Assembly: GCF_017591425.1 (NCBI RefSeq)
Contig: NW_024466459.1
Span: forward strand, 9,300,001-9,364,000
Direction of reading: 5' to 3'
DNA: 64,000 nucleotides
Source: Ochotona curzoniae
Lineage: Eukaryota > Chordata > Mammalia > Lagomorpha > Ochotonidae
Shown: positions 27,834-39,151 of the stretch, piece by piece
Layout: each line of letters starts with the position of its first letter
How positions within the stretch are numbered: the first letter of the stretch is position 1
The notes under the pieces: model-generated
Told to the model about the DNA's origin: nothing
What the model saw: only the letters and a program-made list of their open reading frames with translations
The model's database searches: none
Program-made: the position numbers and the translations under genes

Positions 27834-28658
27834 ATGGGTCGTGAGCAGGATCTGATCCTGGCAGTCAAGAATGGGGACGTGACTGGTGTTCAGAAGCTGG
27901 TGGCCAAGGTCAAGGCGGCCAAGACGAGTGAGTACCTGGCCTGGGTGCTTGGTGGGGGCCGGCTTCCCTGGCTGCAGACTCGAGGGAGGAGAACTGTCTT
28001 GTTGGGACTGGTGGTCTCCTCTCCGTGTGAGAAGCTAGAGAGAGGCCATGTGTCTTTCCTGAAAAGTGAGGGTCCATTCATTCGGGTTTGCTGTCCCAGG
28101 ACCTGCCTTCCAGCAGGAGGTTTTCCGGTGCGTTCTTTCGCACCCCGTGGTTTCTGGCTGAGCGCACTCGGCACTACGTCCCCCCCAGTCTGCCTCTGGG
28201 TCTTGCTGTAGCGGCGGTGGGGGTGTCTGCAGGTTAGCTTTGCAGAGGCCCTCTCCGCGGGGCAGAATCCCAGCACTGCTGAACCACTTGCTAAAGCTCC
28301 TCCTGCCCCTGATTTCTCTGCCTGTCTCTGGGATTGTGTGTGGCCCAGGGCTGGGTTTTCTGGAAGGTTCTATATAGCCTTGAGACTCTAGTCTCAAGCT
28401 CCAGGCACAGTGGCCTCTGAGTCCCATCTCTTGGGTTTTCTTGTAGTGGCACCCCTCCCTTCCTCACCCAATAGCAGTGTTGAGCTCGGCTGGCCCCAGG
28501 AGGCCACTGGACAGAAGCCTTGAGGTCCCTTAGACCTGCAGGGAAGGAAGTGGTCTTTGCCACCTGACGGGCTGGAGGACACGGTTATGTAGAGGAGGTT
28601 CTCCCTTGGCATGCTGGGGCTCCATACCGTGGCCCCGCTCCCCCTCGCTGTACATGTG

Positions 28659-28701
<43 letters not shown>

Positions 28702-31700
28702 ACACCCCTTGGTCCTCAGGCTGTCCTAAAGACAGCTTATGCTCACCCACATCGAGGAGCGTGGGGTGCTGGAGGGAAGGATTTGACTGGAACACACCTA
28801 CCTGCCCCTAGGGTTGGGGAGATCCAGTAGGGCCCAGAGAGGTGGTGCAGTTGGGGTGTGTGCCATGTGCCCCCCAGGAAGTAGCTACAAGTGAGCCCAC
28901 CTGTGAGAAAGGGGCTCAGGAGGTCCCCGGACAGGGGCCGCAGGGCAGTAGCTCCCACCTGCACTCTGTTGATTGTGGCGAGCTGCGCGGTGGGGCTTTG
29001 GTCAGGCTGATGCTGGCCTCAGGAGGCCAGGCCCCAAGAAGGGCCCCTTGGGCCGGTGGGAAAGGATTGTGGGAGTGGGGGACTCCCTTCAGCGAGAAAA
29101 CCTCGCCTTGCAGCTGCGCCAGAGGGTGGTACAGGCACAGGGTGTGAGGCCTCGGTGCTGCTGGGCAGGCCCTGACACCGTGCCTCCTTACCTGGGCCTT
29201 GGAGAAGCCCATGACAAAAGTCAGAGCACAAAGGGACGTTTGTGAGCCTCGCGGTCTGTTGAGTATTACAGTCCCTTTGTGAGGCACACGTTTCTGAATC
29301 CCTTTCACACGTCCACAAGGCAGGCAATGCTCAGAGAGGGTCAGTGACCTCCCCAAGGTCGCACAGCCATCATGCAGCAGGTCAAACCTGGGCTCCCACA
29401 CCTGGCCCATCAGAATCGCCTGGCCCAGTTCTAAGGTGCAGACTCCCGTCTTCCCCACCCCCACTTCCTGCAGAGGGGTCTGGGATCTGCCAATGAGCAA
29501 GTTCCCCAGGGGATTTCAATGCAGGTCTCAGCAGGGGGGCTGGGGACCCCCGCCCTTTTGCCTTTTTAGGAGTGTGGCCAAAGCTTCCTAGCCAAGAAGG
29601 GTGCTCTCCCAGCTGATGCTTCTGAAATCCAGGCCCACCCTCATTGTGCTTTAGCAAATGCTGTTCAGGAGAAGCAGGTGGCTGGGCAGGAGAGGGACGC
29701 ATTGGCCTGGCCTTGCCCCTGCCCCATCCTCTCTCCACTCCCCTTTCTGGGCATCTCTGGCCAGAAGGAAGTGCAGTAACCTGGACTGGCCAGCTGAGCT
29801 CACATCCTGTGCCCGGAGCCTAAATTGGGAGCAACCCTTCCACACCCCGCCCCACCCCGCCTTGAACTGCCGCGGAAGTTGCCTGGAGCCACTGCCAGGA
29901 ACCAGGACCCTCCACCCTCCCACCAAGGTCCCTAGCTCGGGTCATCCGAGCCTCTCCTCAGCCACCTTTCCGGCCATTGTTCTGGAAAGAACAGAGCACC
30001 CGGCGTGGCCCAGCCCCTATTCCTGTGTCCCTCCTGTCACGTCCTGCTCCTTCCTCCTGCCCAGGCGCTCGGCAGGCTGCACGGGACGAGGGCCTCTCCT
30101 TGTCTTTGCTGACCTCATAGTTCTCACAGAGGCTCTGAGAGGCGCCGTGGCCAAGGTCACAGCCCATGAGGGGCAGAGGCCATTGGAACCAGGCACTTCC
30201 TGCTGCTCCAGCACCTGTTTGTTCCTCTGCTCGCTCACAGGGGGCTGGGGGGACACCCAGAGGATTGGGCTTCTTCCCCCTGGCCACTCAGCTCTCCCTA
30301 CCAGTGTCCCTGTGTTTACCTTTTTGGCATGGCTCTCAATGGAGCTGTCCCCTCCCTCCCCGCTGCAGGGTTGGGTCCTCCCTGATAGAACGAGGCCCTG
30401 TCTTGCTTGGGGCTGCTGGGGTATTCTGGGGCCCACCAGGGCCTGGGGGACAGGCCTGGACTGGCATGCTTGGCCCCCTGCCCGGTGTGGGTTGAGCCAG
30501 CTCCCCTTCTGCCACCCTGCTCTGCTCCTCTCCCCTTCCCGTCCTTCCTGGCAGGGGTGGGACCCCATAGAAGGCAGGGCTTAGGTGACATGCCCTTCTG
30601 CACCCCACGCTTCAAGAACTGCCCCCACCCATGCGTGAACCCTGCCCCGGGAGGCGGTGCCCTGGCTGCCTGGCACCAGCCAGCCCAGAGCCCCGCCTGG
30701 AGCTCAGGCATCCCGCCTCAGAGCCTGCGGCTGCAGAGTCAGCAGGGAGAATACGCTCTTGCTGCTGGAGGTTGACCTTGTGCTAGTAACGCCTGGAGTG
30801 CCAGGAGTGCCCACACTGACAGTTCCCGAGGCTCAGGCACTGCACGTGGGCAAGATCTGTGATGAGCCCATTTCTCAGATGACATCCATGGGCCTGAAAG
30901 GTCAGGTGACTCCCCTGGAGGATCACACAGCTAGCCAGTACATGGCAGGCCAGGGCAATGAGTGCAGATCTTCCTGATGCCCCCACCATCTTCCCTGCCC
31001 TCAAATACCTGGCGCCTTTCCCCACTACTTGCCACCCTCCACAAAGTAGGACAATGGGACTTTGCTGGCTCTGTGGCCTATGCAGGAAGGAATGCCAACC
31101 ATGCACCCCCGTGGGCCTGTCCCCCGCCCCTCCTGGCTCTATAAAGTGGCCTGATTGGGCCAGGCTGGGCCTGGGAGGCCAGGCCACCGGGCAGCAGGTT
31201 CCCTGCGCTTTGTGCCCTCTAGTGAGGGAGAACTGGTAGGCTAGGGTATAGGGAGCCCCAGGGCCGATATACGTCCAAGGTCATGGGGCAGGTGATTTCC
31301 TGTACACCAAGAGGTCAGTTGCCTTGTGGGCAAGTGGGGGGAGGTGTAAGGGAGGGCAGCTGAGTCCCAAGCCCTGACCTCCCTGCCCTGACTCCCCAGA
31401 GCTCCTGGGCTCCACGAAGAGGCTGAATGTCAACTATCAAGACGCAGACGGGTGAGTGTGGCCCCCCAGCCCTCCCAAGAGCTGCTGGGGGAAGGGGAGG
31501 CAGTGCGGGTGTAGGGGGGACAGGGACGGGGGACCCTCAGCCCTGGATGGGCATTCGCCAGGAGCTCTGCCGTCCACCCACCTGCCCTGAGGGTGAGGGG
31601 AGGGTAAGAACCCTTCGGCTGCTGCTCCCACGGCCCCCTCCCCTGGCCAGACAAATGGGCCTCTCAGCCCAGACACTGAGCCCTTTCATGCTGCCGGCCG

Positions 31701-34700
31701 GGCTGCTGCTGCTCCCACGGTGGGGCCCCCGCTACCAGCGGGCTAGTAACCCGTGCTTGCCAGCCCCCCAGCACGGGTTTAGGTGTAGAAGACCAGGATT
31801 GGGGAGGGAGGGCGGCAAGGGTTGCCATCGTCTGGTCGTGTATCCCCCATGCTAGCTTCTCTGCTCTGCACCACGCCGCTTTGGGGGGCAGCCTGGAGCT
31901 CATAGCCCTGCTCCTGGAGGCCCAGGCGACCGTTGACATCAAGGACAGCAATGGTGAGACCCCCTCCCCAGCCCAGGCAGGGCCCACCCCTGACCGTGTG
32001 TATAACCAGGACCTGCACGTGGCATTGCCCTCCCCAACACCTTCCTGCTGAGTGGGTGGGACAGCCACCCGGGGACAACCTGACTGGCCCTGGGTGAAGC
32101 CAGCACCTCATCCCCTCCTTCCTGCTCCGGAGACCTCCCTCAAAATGCATCCCTCCCGCCAGGCATGCGCCCACTACACTACGCAGCCTGGCAGGGCCGC
32201 CTGGAGCCCGTGAGGCTGCTGCTGCGGGCCTCAGCTGCGGTCAACGCCGCCTCACTGGACGGGCAGATCCCTTTGCACCTGGCTGCGCAGTATGGACACT
32301 ATGAGGTGGTACGTGAGGCCTTGAGGGGTGGGCATCCAGGAGCCGGGGCTTGTGCGGGGTCCTGGCCCACACCAGGCCCCCTCATCCGGCTCCCCCACTG
32401 CAGTCAGAAATGCTCCTCCAACATCAGTCCAACCCCTGCTTGGTCAACAAGGCCAAGAAGACGCCCCTGGATCTGGCCTGCGAATTTGGGCGGCTCAAGG
32501 TGGGGCCTGCAGCTCTCATCCACGGCCCTGGGGTCCCCTGTGTCTGTGGTGGGAGTGGAGGGTGGGGAAGGTCCCAGGAGGAGGTACTGACGGGGGCTGG
32601 TGCTGCAGGTGGCTCAGCTGCTACTGAACAGCCACTTGTGTGTGGCACTGCTAGAGGGCGAGGCCAAGGACCCATGTGACCCCAACTACACCACACCCTT
32701 GCACTTGGCTGCCAAGAACGGCCACCGAGAGGTTATCAGGTACCCCGGGGCCCTCCCGGTGCTTCCTCTTCCCTTCCCTGCGGGACCCTGGATGCTGCCG
32801 GGTGTCCTCTGGCTGCCCTCTTTCCCCTTGCTCTCCATTTCCCAGCCCCCACCAGCCTTGTGACTCACCCTGCCCACCACAGGCAACTTCTGAGAGCTGG
32901 GATTGAGATCAACCGCCAGACCAAGACAGGCACGGCGCTCCACGAGGCCGCTCTGTACGGCAAGACAGAGGTGGTGCGGCTGCTCCTAGAGGTGGGTATG
33001 GGCGCCCGGGCTGCCTGCCCACAGGTGCCCAGGAGGGATGGGGAGGCACTGGAAGAAGAGCTGCCTGCTTCTGGAGAGTGGCAGGGAAGAGGCCCAACTG
33101 CCCTTGGAATGGTGCCAGGGCTGGGTGGCTGGGGAACTGAGCATCTGGCTACAGCCCAGGGTGGCCTCCTGCTGGCCGCGGGACCTTGAGCTTATCTTCG
33201 AGCCAGTGTCTGGGCTTGTGGTTCCTCCTCCATAAACTCTGACGCCTGGGCTGGCCATGAGGACTAGGAACATGGTGACGGGCCAGGGCTTCCCATGTGC
33301 TCAGACCTCCCTGTGCTGCCAGGGAGGTGTGGACGTGAACATCCGGAACACATACAATCAGACGGCCCTGGACATCGTGAACCAGTTCACCACATCCCAG
33401 GCCAGCCGGGAAATCAAACAGCTACTGCGGGGTGAGCAGGAGGGAGGAGACGCCTGCCCAAGAGGAGGGTTGCGAAGATGCCCTTAGCTGAGCCCTGCCC
33501 TCCCCAACCCCTTCTCAGAGGCCTCAGGGATCCTGAAGGTCCGGGCACTCAAGGACTTCTGGAATCTCCACGATCCCACTGCCCTCAACGTCCGGGCAGG
33601 GGACATCATCACGGTGAGGCACCCCTGCGCAGGCTCTTCTTGTGGGATACCAACGATGTCTGTGGCTTATGGGGTTCCCTGCTGTGCTCTGAAACCCTGG
33701 GCTAGGATCTTGACATGCGTGCTTGTCTCTTTCCAAATCTATGGAAGGGAGGGGTTATTGCTTTTTGTTGGGCCTCAGAAGTCAGCTCTGTGGGTAGAGG
33801 GGAAGACCTGGATCAGGGCTACTGGGAGCAAGGCTGCCATGAGTGACCGTCCCCTCCTCCTGCCAACCGCAGGTGCTTGAGCAGCATCCCGATGGCCGCT
33901 GGAAGGGCCATATCCATGAGAGCCAACGGGGCACGGACCGTGTGGGCTACTTCCCCCCAGGCATCGTTGAGGTGGTCAGCAAGCGGGTGGGCGTCCCAGT
34001 GCCCCGCCTCCCCGCAGTACCCACACCCCTGCGTCCAGGCTTCCCTCGGACACCACAGCCTCCTGTAGATGACTCCCTGCACCCTCCCCCCTACGGCCAG
34101 CTCCCTCGGGTGGGCCTCAGCCCAGACAGCCCAGGTATGTCCTCACAGTGTGCAGTGACGGTGCGCCTGACGGGGTATCTGCCTTAGGCAAGCTGCCAGG
34201 CAGCTGTTGGCAGTGCCGACTGAGGTCTGAGCCCTGCGCTTTGCTCTCTGTTCCCCCTCCCCACCATAGCAGGTGACAGGAATAGCGTGGGCAGTGAGGG
34301 CAGTGTGGGCAGCATCCGCAGTGCTGGCAGTGGGCAAAGTTCTGAGGGCACCAATGGCCACAGCACCAGCCTCCTTATTGAGAATGCCCAGGTAGGAGAA
34401 AGGGATGCTAGGACCAGGGCAGGGTTCACCCCCCCACAGCCAGCTCCCCCAACACTTAGTCGCTCCTTCCCTGTGTGCAGCCACTGCCCTCTGCCGGAGA
34501 GGACTCGGTGCTGCCAACACCATACCCCCCAGCCCTGACCGGTAGGAAGAGAAAATGGGACATGGGCTGGCTGGGACAAGTGCATGGGGTGGCTGGGGGT
34601 GTGGTACCCTTGCTCTGGCCACCTCATTCCAGTTTTCCCTCCTTCCTTGAAGACACCCTGGGTCACCGCCCTGTGGTCAGCTACCGCTCTGGGGAGCAGA

Positions 34701-37694
34701 TCTCCACTCAGGATGTGAGGCCGGAGCAACTATTGGAGGGGAAAGTGAGTCCTCTGTTGGAGTGTGCTGTGCATCCTGGGTTAGGGCATCTGGGAAGCAG
34801 ACTGTGGGGACAGGCTGGGCCAAATGGGCTGGGCAATGGCCTTAGCACCTCAAGGCTTGCTCCTGCCCCACAGGATGCCCAGGCCATTCATAACTGGCTG
34901 AGTGAGTTTCAGCTGGAGGGCTACACTGCCCACTTCCTTCAGGCTGGCTATGATGTGCCCACCATCAGCCGCATGACGCCTGAGGTGGGTGTTGTGGCCA
35001 GGGAGGGAGAGGTGGGGCCCAGCAGGCAGAGCAGGTGGCTTGACTGCCAAGCTGTGTCAATGGCACAGGACCTGACGGCCATTGGGGTGACCAAGCCCGG
35101 GCACAGGAAGAAAATCGCCTCAGAGATTGCTCAGCTCAGCATCGCCGAGTGGCTGCCCAACTACATCCCAGTGAGTAGGGGGATCGGGGGCTGTGACTTT
35201 GTGGTGAAGCTGGCCGAGGAGCCAATTCTCACCAATGTGTTGTCCTTTCAGGCTGACCTGCTGGAGTGGCTGTGTGCGCTGGGGCTGCCCCAGTACCACA
35301 AGCAGCTGGTGAGCAGTGGCTACGACTCCATGGGGCTGGTGGCCGACCTCACCTGGGAGGAGCTGCAGGAGATTGGGGTCAACAAACTCGGTAAAAACCC
35401 ACTGGCAGGGGACCCCTGGGCCTCAGGTCTCTCCACGAGAAGAGGGGACGGGTGACTGGCGTGACCCTGCCTGGCCACTAACCACGCACCTTCTCTTCAT
35501 CTGGCTCAGGGCATCAGAAGAAGCTTATGCTGGGGGTGAAGAGGCTGGCGGAGCTCCGCCGGGGTCTGCTGCAGGGGGAAGCCTTGGGCGAAGGTGGGCG
35601 CTGGCCTGCCAAAGGCCCAGAGCTGATGGCCATCGAGGGGCTGGAGAATGGAGAGGGCCCACCCCTGCCTGGTGCTGGCCCACGCCTCCTCACCTTCCAG
35701 GGCAGTGAGCTGAGCCCAGAGCTGCAAGCAGCCATGGCAGGGGGTGGCCCTGAGCCACTCCCCCTGCCCCCTGCCCGCTCCCCCAGCCAGGAGAGCATTG
35801 GAGCACGCTCTCAGGGGTCCGGCCACTCACAGGAACAGCCCACCTCCCAGCCCAGCAGGGTTGACCCCAGCACGCCCCAGGAAAGGAAGCTTCCAGAAGG
35901 CACAGAACGGCCCTCCAAGCTTTGCTCCCCACTTCCTGGCCAAGGAACTCCCCCTTATGTTTTCATATACCCGCAGGGCTCACCCTCTAGCCCGGTCCCA
36001 GGACCACCTCCTGGTGCACCCCTGGCCTTCTCTTACTTGGCTGGCCCCACAGCCACTGCTCCCCCAGACCCACCTCGGCCCAAGCGCAGGTCTCACAGCT
36101 TAAGCCGCCCCAGCCCTGCTGAGGGGGAAACTGAGGGGGAGGCGAAAGGGCCAGTGGGCAGTGCCTTGGGCAGTTATGCCACTCTGACCCGGCGCCCAGG
36201 ACGCAGTACCCTCACCCGGACCAGTCCTAGCCCAGCCCCGACGCGGGGAGCTCCCCGCAGCCAATCTTTCGCCTTGCGGGCCAGACGCAAAGGCCCCCCG
36301 CCCCCACCCCCTAAGCGCCTCAGCTCGGTCTCCGGCCCCACCCCAGAGCCAGCACCACTCGATGGAAACCAAGGCCCCAAGGAGGGGGCCCCGGGGCCCC
36401 GAAGAAGAACCCTGAGTGAGCCAACTGGTCCCTCAGAGCCTCCCTGCCCACCCACCCAACCTGGCCCTGCATCGGACACAGAAGAGGAGCCAGGCCCTGA
36501 GGGGACACCTCCATCTCGAGGCAGCTCGGGAGAAGGGCTGCCATTTGCAGAAGAGGGCAACCTGACCATCAAACAGCGGCCCAAGCCAGTGGGGCCGCTG
36601 CCCCGGGAGACACCTGTGCCCCTGGGCCTCGACTTCAACCTCACTGAGTCAGATACTGTCAAGCGGAGGCCCAAGTGCCGCGAGAGGGAGCCGCTGCAGA
36701 CCGCTCTGCTGGCCTTTGGGGTGGCCAGTGCCTCTCCCAGCCCCTCTGCCCCCCTGGCCTCTCAGGCCACCAGTGAGTCCCCCTCCACAGCGTCCTCCAG
36801 CCCTCCCCGGGCTGAGCCGAGCAGCCTTCCCTCTCCAGGAGCTCCAGCGCCACCTGCTCCTAACTTAGTAACTCAACCCCCTACGACCACGGCAGCTGGA
36901 CCCAGTCTGGAAAACTCCACAAACAGTCGGCGGAATGGAGAGACTGAACCCCCAACTGCTCCTGCCCTCCTCAAGGTGCCTGGAACAGGTAGGAGGATGG
37001 GTCCTACAGGGAGGGGTTGCTGTGGGGAGGGCATGTCCAGCCTTGCTAAGCCAGTAGCCTTTTGTCTCTACAGGAACCGCCCCCAAGCCTGTATCTGTGG
37101 CCTGCACACAGCTGGCCTTCTCAGGCCCTAAGCTGGCTCCACGGCTTGGCCCCCGCCCAGTTCCCCCTCCCAGACCTGAGAGCACCGGGGCTGCAGGTCC
37201 AGGCCAAGCCCAGCAGAGGCTGGAGCAGACCAGCTCGTCCCTGGCAGCAGCACTGCGGGCAGCAGAGAAGAGCATTGGCACCGAGGAGCGTGAGGGGTAA
37301 GGCTGCTGGTACTGCTCCACTCAAGGATGCCGAGAGGGCTGGAGAAGGATGTGGGCGCAGCCTCAGGTTGGGGAGGTCCCTGTTGGTCCAGCCTGCAGGC
37401 AGCCCAGGTGCCAGTCAGAGACTCGGGAGATTAGGCAGGCCCCTTGCCCCTGAGCCTCCACAGACGCGTGAGATGGTAGCCCCTATAAACCTTCAAAGCA
37501 ATGATATAGTGCTTGGCTCCAGGCAGGGCTGGCGGCACCTTCACCCAGGGGGACTGGGTGCAGGCCACTGGTCAATCTCATCCGGTTCTTCTCTTTGCAA
37601 CAGCCCCCCTGGCACCTCCACCAAACACATTCTAGATGACATCAGCACCATGTTCGATGCCCTAGCTGACCAGCTGGATGCCATGCTGGACTGA
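27834..37694 (+). CDS. CASKIN2: CASKIN2, CASK-interacting protein 2 (complete)
   Basis: Cytoplasmic multi-domain scaffold. Exons: 27834-27927, 31400-31451, 31856-31953, 32163-32308, 32404-32499, 32609-32739, 32883-32991, 33323-33431, 33519-33613, 33873-34134, 34270-34391, 34481-34541, 34653-34744, 34874-34984, 35069-35170, 35252-35390, 35510-36988, 37074-37296, 37604-37694. The sum is 3612 nt, 1203 aa (human 1202). The start [19 protein letters not shown] matches the family. Order: ankyrin repeats about residues 45-275 ([34 protein letters not shown]), an SH3 domain about 281-347 ([12 protein letters not shown] to [12 protein letters not shown]), Ser/Gly linker, two SAM domains about 490-555 and 560-625 ([35 protein letters not shown]), a long Pro/Ser-rich region in the 1479-nt exon, and a conserved C-terminal tail ending [19 protein letters not shown]. 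Unlike CASKIN1, CASKIN2 is reported to lack CASK binding. Introns in the SAM region are unusually short. Confidence 0.97.
28665..28699. repeat. (CA)n microsatellite
   Basis: About 17 uninterrupted CA units preceded by a short CG/TG alternation, in the CASKIN2 intron. Confidence 0.95.
29255..29410 (-). repeat. MIR-like ancient SINE fragment
   Basis: Plus-strand text contains the reverse complement of the MIR core (agagagggtcagtgacct, ccaaggtcgcacagcc). Heavily diverged; boundaries approximate. Confidence 0.55.
30850..30985 (-). repeat. MIR-like ancient SINE fragment
   Basis: The reverse complement of a MIR core is visible: cccatttctcagatgaca, then ggtcaggtgactcccctg and tcacacagctagcc. Diverged; edges approximate. 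Confidence 0.6.
34267..34272 (+). other. Tandem (NAGNAG) acceptor of CASKIN2
   Basis: The acceptor before the Ser/Gly-linker exon reads TAG then CAG. Use of the first (exon start 34270) gives ...SPAGDRN, as in human; use of the second (34273) removes one Ala and keeps frame. Confidence 0.7.
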
Positions 37695-38279
37695 GACCCA
37701 CCCACAGCCCTCAGTGGGGCTTGGCGTGACCTGCAGTGTTCCTGGCCTTTGGCTCAGCAAGAAAGAGGCCCTTGCTCCACCCCCTACCCCATCCCCCACC
37801 CAAATGGGAGGGTGGGTGAGGCTGAGGCCTGTGCTTACAGCTGCAGGCAAGTGGCTCTGAGCACTGCAAGGCTGGTGGGGCAGTCCTATGGCAGGAGCCT
37901 CGGCCAGCTGAGGGACCTCCCTGTGTCATCTTTCAGGACCCTGGAAAGGGGGTGCTGGCAGGCTTTGTCTTGGGTGTTTTAACTGTGTCGCACTCGAACC
38001 CCTGTCTTGAATCCCTGTACCAAGGGGACACCTCTGACCACCTGCTGTGCTACCCTGGCACTCGGAGGTGGTGTGCCAGGCTGTCCCCATCCCACAGATG
38101 CACATAGGACATGTAAATGTGAGCAGCCCATGCCTTACTGGCAGTAGCAATACCTTGCCAGCTCCTGCCCCCACCATCTCACTGGGAGGCAGTGGGATTA
38201 ACAGATCCTTTATACACCTCCCCAGAGTCCAAACTTTTTCAACTGTAAATGTTATTTTTTAAGCAGAGAGAAATGCATA

Positions 38280-38320
38280 TATTTTAAATGAAATTTATTC
38301 TATCTATTAACTGCCTGAGA
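38280..38320 (+). terminator. Probable CASKIN2 3' end region
   Basis: About 600 nt after the TGA the sequence becomes AU-rich (gttattttttaag, atatattttaaatgaaattt). No canonical AATAAA is present on the plus strand here; the first one is at 38673-38678, already inside the likely TMEM94 3' UTR. The end is therefore assigned to this AU-rich block with modest confidence. Confidence 0.4.
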
Positions 38321-38628
38321 AGACACAGTGGGAGAGGGGTTTGGGAGTCCAGCTGTGCCCAATGCCCCCACCAGGGCTGGAGGCCTGGCCCAGCTGGTAC
38401 AGGCCCTGGTTCTGTAACCTTGAACCCCTCCCCCAACTAACACCAATGAAAATGTCATTCCATGCAATGGTTGTGTGTGTCTGCCTCTGTGCCCAGGGAT
38501 CACCCCCAAGTCCAAACTTGGGGTCACCCATTGATGTAGACGGAGGGAGTGATTCCCTTCAGTACCCACAGCCCTAGGGGGAGGTGTGGACCCCCTGGTG
38601 ACTGCCTCAGGGTCCAGCCACAGGTCTT

Positions 38629-38634
38629 TTTAAT
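38629..38634 (-). terminator. TMEM94 polyadenylation signal (ATTAAA)
   Basis: On the minus strand ATTAAA (in TGTATTAAAAAGACC) lies about 520 nt after the TMEM94 stop. A further minus-strand AATAAA at 38294-38299 would extend the transcript across the CASKIN2 3' end if used. Confidence 0.55.
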
Positions 38635-39151
38635 ACAAACAGTCTACATTCATCCCTAAAAGGCTCATTTCCAATAAAAAATACATCCCAGTAAAAAACA
38701 TCTCACAGGGGAGTTGGGGCAGAGCCATGGGAGCCCTGGGCCAGGTACCCCATGAGCACAGGCACAAGAAGGCTGCGGGAAGGGGGCCTTCTCCATCAGG
38801 CTCATAGGAGGGGTCCTAGGGGCCTCACCCAGGCCTCGTGCAAGGAAGATAGGGTGTGCAGTGGCAGGGAGGGTATGTCACCACCCCATTCAGCTCTCCC
38901 AGCAAGGGCTGAGCCGGTCAGGCCCTGACTATGAGGCCACATCTGGCAACAAAAGCAGAGGTGTTGGGGAGGGGGCGCTCATGGGCATGGGTGCTGAGGG
39001 CCCCTCTACATTCAAGAGTATCCAGGGGGAGGGTTGGGGTGTCCTGTCACTTTCAGGAAACCATCCAACTTCACAGGGTGTAAGAACAAACCCTGAAACC
39101 TTGATGATACCAACCCTTAGGCTCAAATGGGCCAGGGTGCACGCCGGTGAC

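Larger units (their letters stand above)
27928..31399 (+). other. CASKIN2 intron after the ATG exon
   Basis: About 3.5 kb without a recognised exon. It contains a CA microsatellite at 28665-28699 and two ancient MIR-like fragments on the minus strand (29255-29410 and 30850-30985). No lagomorph CSINE is seen in it or anywhere else in CASKIN2, in contrast to LLGL2 and TMEM94. Confidence 0.6.
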
